Shown: one piece after another, positions 40,685 through 42,140 of the stretch
Numbering within the stretch: position 1 is the stretch's first letter
How the letters are laid out: every line of letters starts with the position of its first letter
NCBI RefSeq assembly: GCF_019219025.1
Contig: NZ_JAHUWN010000043.1
Coordinates: 1 to 42,140 of the forward strand
DNA: 42,140 nucleotides
Direction: 5' to 3'
From: Bacillus sp. sid0103
Lineage (GTDB): Bacteria > Bacillota > Bacilli > Bacillales_B > DSM-18226
Notes under the pieces: model-generated
The model's input: only the letters and a program-made list of their open reading frames with translations
Told to the model about the DNA's origin: nothing
Database searches by the model: none
Made by a program: the position numbers and the translations under genes

Positions 40685-41275
40685 TTATCTCGATTCCAAA
40701 AGTATCGAAATTGCGCTAAACATCAATAATAAAGCCATAACTATATTAAACTGAGTATTATACTTTGATAAGAATTTTCGGAAAATTGAACCAAACACAC
40801 CCCAAGAGTAAGTACCTAAAAAACCAACAAAAGCTAGAAAGAATGAATAGAATATTAAGCTGACATTTGAAGTGTGATATGGGAGGACAAAGGTTGATAT
40901 TGTAGTTATGCCATATAAAATACCTTTCGGATTTATGAATTGTAAAAGCATACCTGTTAAAAAACTGTTATTCTTGTCCTCATCATTGTGATTACCATCA
41001 TTCTTACTGGTAATAATTTTTATAGCCAGATACAACATATAGATTACACCTAGAATAGTCATTATAAATTCAACTTTTGGAATGAAGCTTTTAAGCAAAA
41101 GACCAAAATAAGCACACAATAATATTAGTACAAAGAAACCTGAACCAACCCCTAACGAAAATCTAATTGTCTTTTTTAATCCGTATTTGTTAGCAACTAA
41201 CATTGCCATAATATTATTTGGACCTGGGGTAAAAGCAGTAACAAAGACATATAACAAAAATGATAATAAAGCCAA
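40685..41275 (-). CDS. LysE family exporter
   Basis: A 196-residue membrane exporter of the LysE/RhtB family. The family signature FTPGPNNIMAM is in the first loop, followed by GLKKTIRFSLGVGSGFF, and FINPKGILYG in the middle loop. About six helices are predicted. Such proteins export amino acids or similar metabolites. AAAGGAGGG precedes the ATG. It is divergent from an XRE-cupin regulator with inverted repeats in between, so it is probably that regulator's target. Its stop codon lies against a repeat copy. Confidence 0.88.
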   Translation of the reverse strand: MALLSFLLYVFVTAFTPGPNNIMAMLVANKYGLKKTIRFSLGVGSGFFVLILLCAYFGLLLKSFIPKVEFIMTILGVIYMLYLAIKIITSKNDGNHNDEDKNNSFLTGMLLQFINPKGILYGITTISTFVLPYHTSNVSLIFYSFFLAFVGFLGTYSWGVFGSIFRKFLSKYNTQFNIVMALLLMFSAISILLESR

Positions 41276-41318
41276 AATGGAACCCTCCTTTTATTGTATG
41301 TTATAATGTTCGAAATAG

Positions 41319-41366
41319 ACAATATAACGATTTCCTTTATATTGTACGATACATACGTTATATTGT
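41319..41366. promoter_or_regulatory. divergent operator region
   Basis: ACAATATAACG (41319-41329) and CGTTATATTGT (41356-41366) are perfect 11-base inverted repeats 37 bases apart. Another related half-site (TATATTGTACGATACA) lies between them. They occupy the space between lysE and the regulator gene. Confidence 0.65.
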
Positions 41367-41392
41367 AAATAATGAATTTTAGGAGTGTTTTT

Positions 41393-41947
41393 ATGGAAGA
41401 AATAAATCAAATCATTGCCAAAAACTTAAAAGCCTATAGAGAAAGTAAAAAATTAAGCCTTGAAAAGGTTGCAGAGGTTACTGGTGTAAGTAAAACAATG
41501 ATTGGTCAAATTGAAAGAGGTGAATCCAGTCCTACTATTACAACTATCTGGAAAATAGCAAATGGATTAAAAATTTCTTTTACTTCTTTAATCAATAATC
41601 CGCAGCCAGATACAAAAGTTATTTCAATGAGCGAGGTTCAAACTCTTGTGGAGGATAAAGGGAAATATCGGCTTTATCCATACTTTCCCTTTGAAGATGA
41701 TAGACGTTTTGAAGTATATTCTGTTGAGATTGAAAAAGGTGGGTTCCTAAGTGCTGATTCGCACAGGGAAGGAACTGAGGAATTTGTAACTATTTATGAT
41801 GGTGAATTAACTGTCCGAGTAAATGACGTTGAATATACAGTGAAAAAAGGCGATTCTATTAGATTCAAGGCTGATAGACCTCATACTTATCATAATTCTG
41901 GAGAAACATTAACTCGATTAAGTATGGTTTTATACTATCCAAATTAA
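41393..41947 (+). CDS. XRE-cupin transcriptional regulator
   Basis: A 184-residue regulator. An N-terminal Xre helix-turn-helix (about residues 12-65) contains LSLEKVAEVTGVSKTMIGQI and GESSPTITTIWKIANGL. A C-terminal cupin (about 110-182) has SADSHREGTEEFVTIYDGEL and DSIRFKADRPHTYHNSG, giving the metal/ligand-binding His and Glu pattern. Such proteins sense small molecules such as amino acids. The frame extends back to 41372, but ATG 41393 behind AGGAG is correct. Divergent from the LysE exporter and separated from it by inverted repeats. Confidence 0.9.
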   Translation: MEEINQIIAKNLKAYRESKKLSLEKVAEVTGVSKTMIGQIERGESSPTITTIWKIANGLKISFTSLINNPQPDTKVISMSEVQTLVEDKGKYRLYPYFPFEDDRRFEVYSVEIEKGGFLSADSHREGTEEFVTIYDGELTVRVNDVEYTVKKGDSIRFKADRPHTYHNSGETLTRLSMVLYYPN

Positions 41948-41975
41948 AACCCCGTTTAATTAAAACGGGGTTTTA
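41948..41975 (+). terminator. rho-independent terminator
   Basis: AACCCCGTTT and AAACGGGGTTTT form a GC-rich stem with T run immediately after the regulator stop. Confidence 0.85.
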
Positions 41976-42021
41976 CCATTGTATTATTCACTAATATAAC
42001 AATGCGTTATTAAACTAGTTG

Positions 42022-42140
42022 AGTAGAAGAGAACCTCTCTACCTCGCGGTAGATTGTGTTTCTCCCCCCTCGCAGAACCGTGCTTGCGCTATTCACGCAC
42101 ACGGCTCCTCCTAGTTATCATTCACAAGATGTAGCTAATC
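42022..42140 (-). mobile_element. group II intron, 3' end (domains V-VI)
   Basis: On the minus strand 42107-42075 reads GAGCCGTGTGCGTG, AATAG, CGCAAGCACGGTTC, which matches the catalytic domain V consensus (GAGCCGUAU...GUACGGUUC). It is followed by a domain VI-like hairpin: GAGAA paired with TTCTC, and CTACC-GCGA-GGTAG (42038-42053). The intron's 3' end would fall near 42022-42026. The body and any reverse transcriptase lie beyond the right edge. Confidence 0.82.

Overview
The window looks like chromosome of a low-GC endospore-forming Bacillaceae (Bacillus / Neobacillus type). The basis is AT-rich sequence, strong AGGAGG ribosome binding sites, frequent TTG/GTG starts, and gene families typical of Bacillus: DUF3231, YmaF, KimA under a ydaO (c-di-AMP) riboswitch, an AdhA/AdhR pair, and preQ1-riboswitch queCDE. 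No tRNA, rRNA or CRISPR array was seen.

Layout, left to right. 0.1-2.8 kb: two DUF3231 genes and an orphan gene. 2.9-4.7 kb: a decayed IS110-family element. 4.9-8.8 kb: a COG4705 membrane protein beside a scrap of a paralogue, a cysteine-desulfidase-family enzyme, an IS110 scrap and a VOC protein. 8.8-11.2 kb: a ROK repressor and MFS permease behind two palindromic operators. 11.5-15.5 kb: YmaF, an SDR/MFS/cyclophilin-like group and several gene remnants. 15.5-17.3 kb: divergent adhA/adhR with a MerR-type 19-bp-spacer promoter. 17.5-19.9 kb: kimA with promoter, riboswitch and terminator. 20-26 kb: small genes, several frameshifted (LGFP, PhnB-like) or truncated (M20 peptidase). 26.2-28.9 kb: queC-queD-queE plus a queuosine-precursor transporter. 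29-34.3 kb: accessory genes, an MFS remnant, and azoreductase/carboxymuconolactone-decarboxylase genes divergent from an Rrf2 regulator. 34.4-38.9 kb: single accessory genes and fragments separated by a repeat, including a GC-rich serine hydrolase of foreign origin, next to a divergent tyrosine recombinase. 38.9-40.6 kb: an IS110-family (IS1111-like) element. 40.7-42.0 kb: LysE exporter divergent from an XRE-cupin regulator. 42.0 kb to the end: the 3' end (domains V and VI) of a group II intron on the minus strand.

The most unusual signal is a dispersed two-hairpin repeat of about 90 bp. It occurs about 20 times, complete or partial, in 42 kb. Its ends read about CTTCAACTAACCTGC and GCACCCGTTAGTTTAAG and are nearly inverted repeats of each other. 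All copies but one point the same way. At many of them a minus-strand gene ends within a few bases of the same repeat end, sometimes with its stop codon inside the repeat. Between 34.3 and 38.9 kb this gives a series of gene-plus-repeat units beside a divergently transcribed tyrosine recombinase, which resembles integron cassettes. That resemblance is an inference: the recombinase is XerC-like, lacks an obvious IntI-specific insertion, and is broken. The repeat could instead be a mobile terminator or MITE. An IS1111-like element sits inside the tail of one copy.
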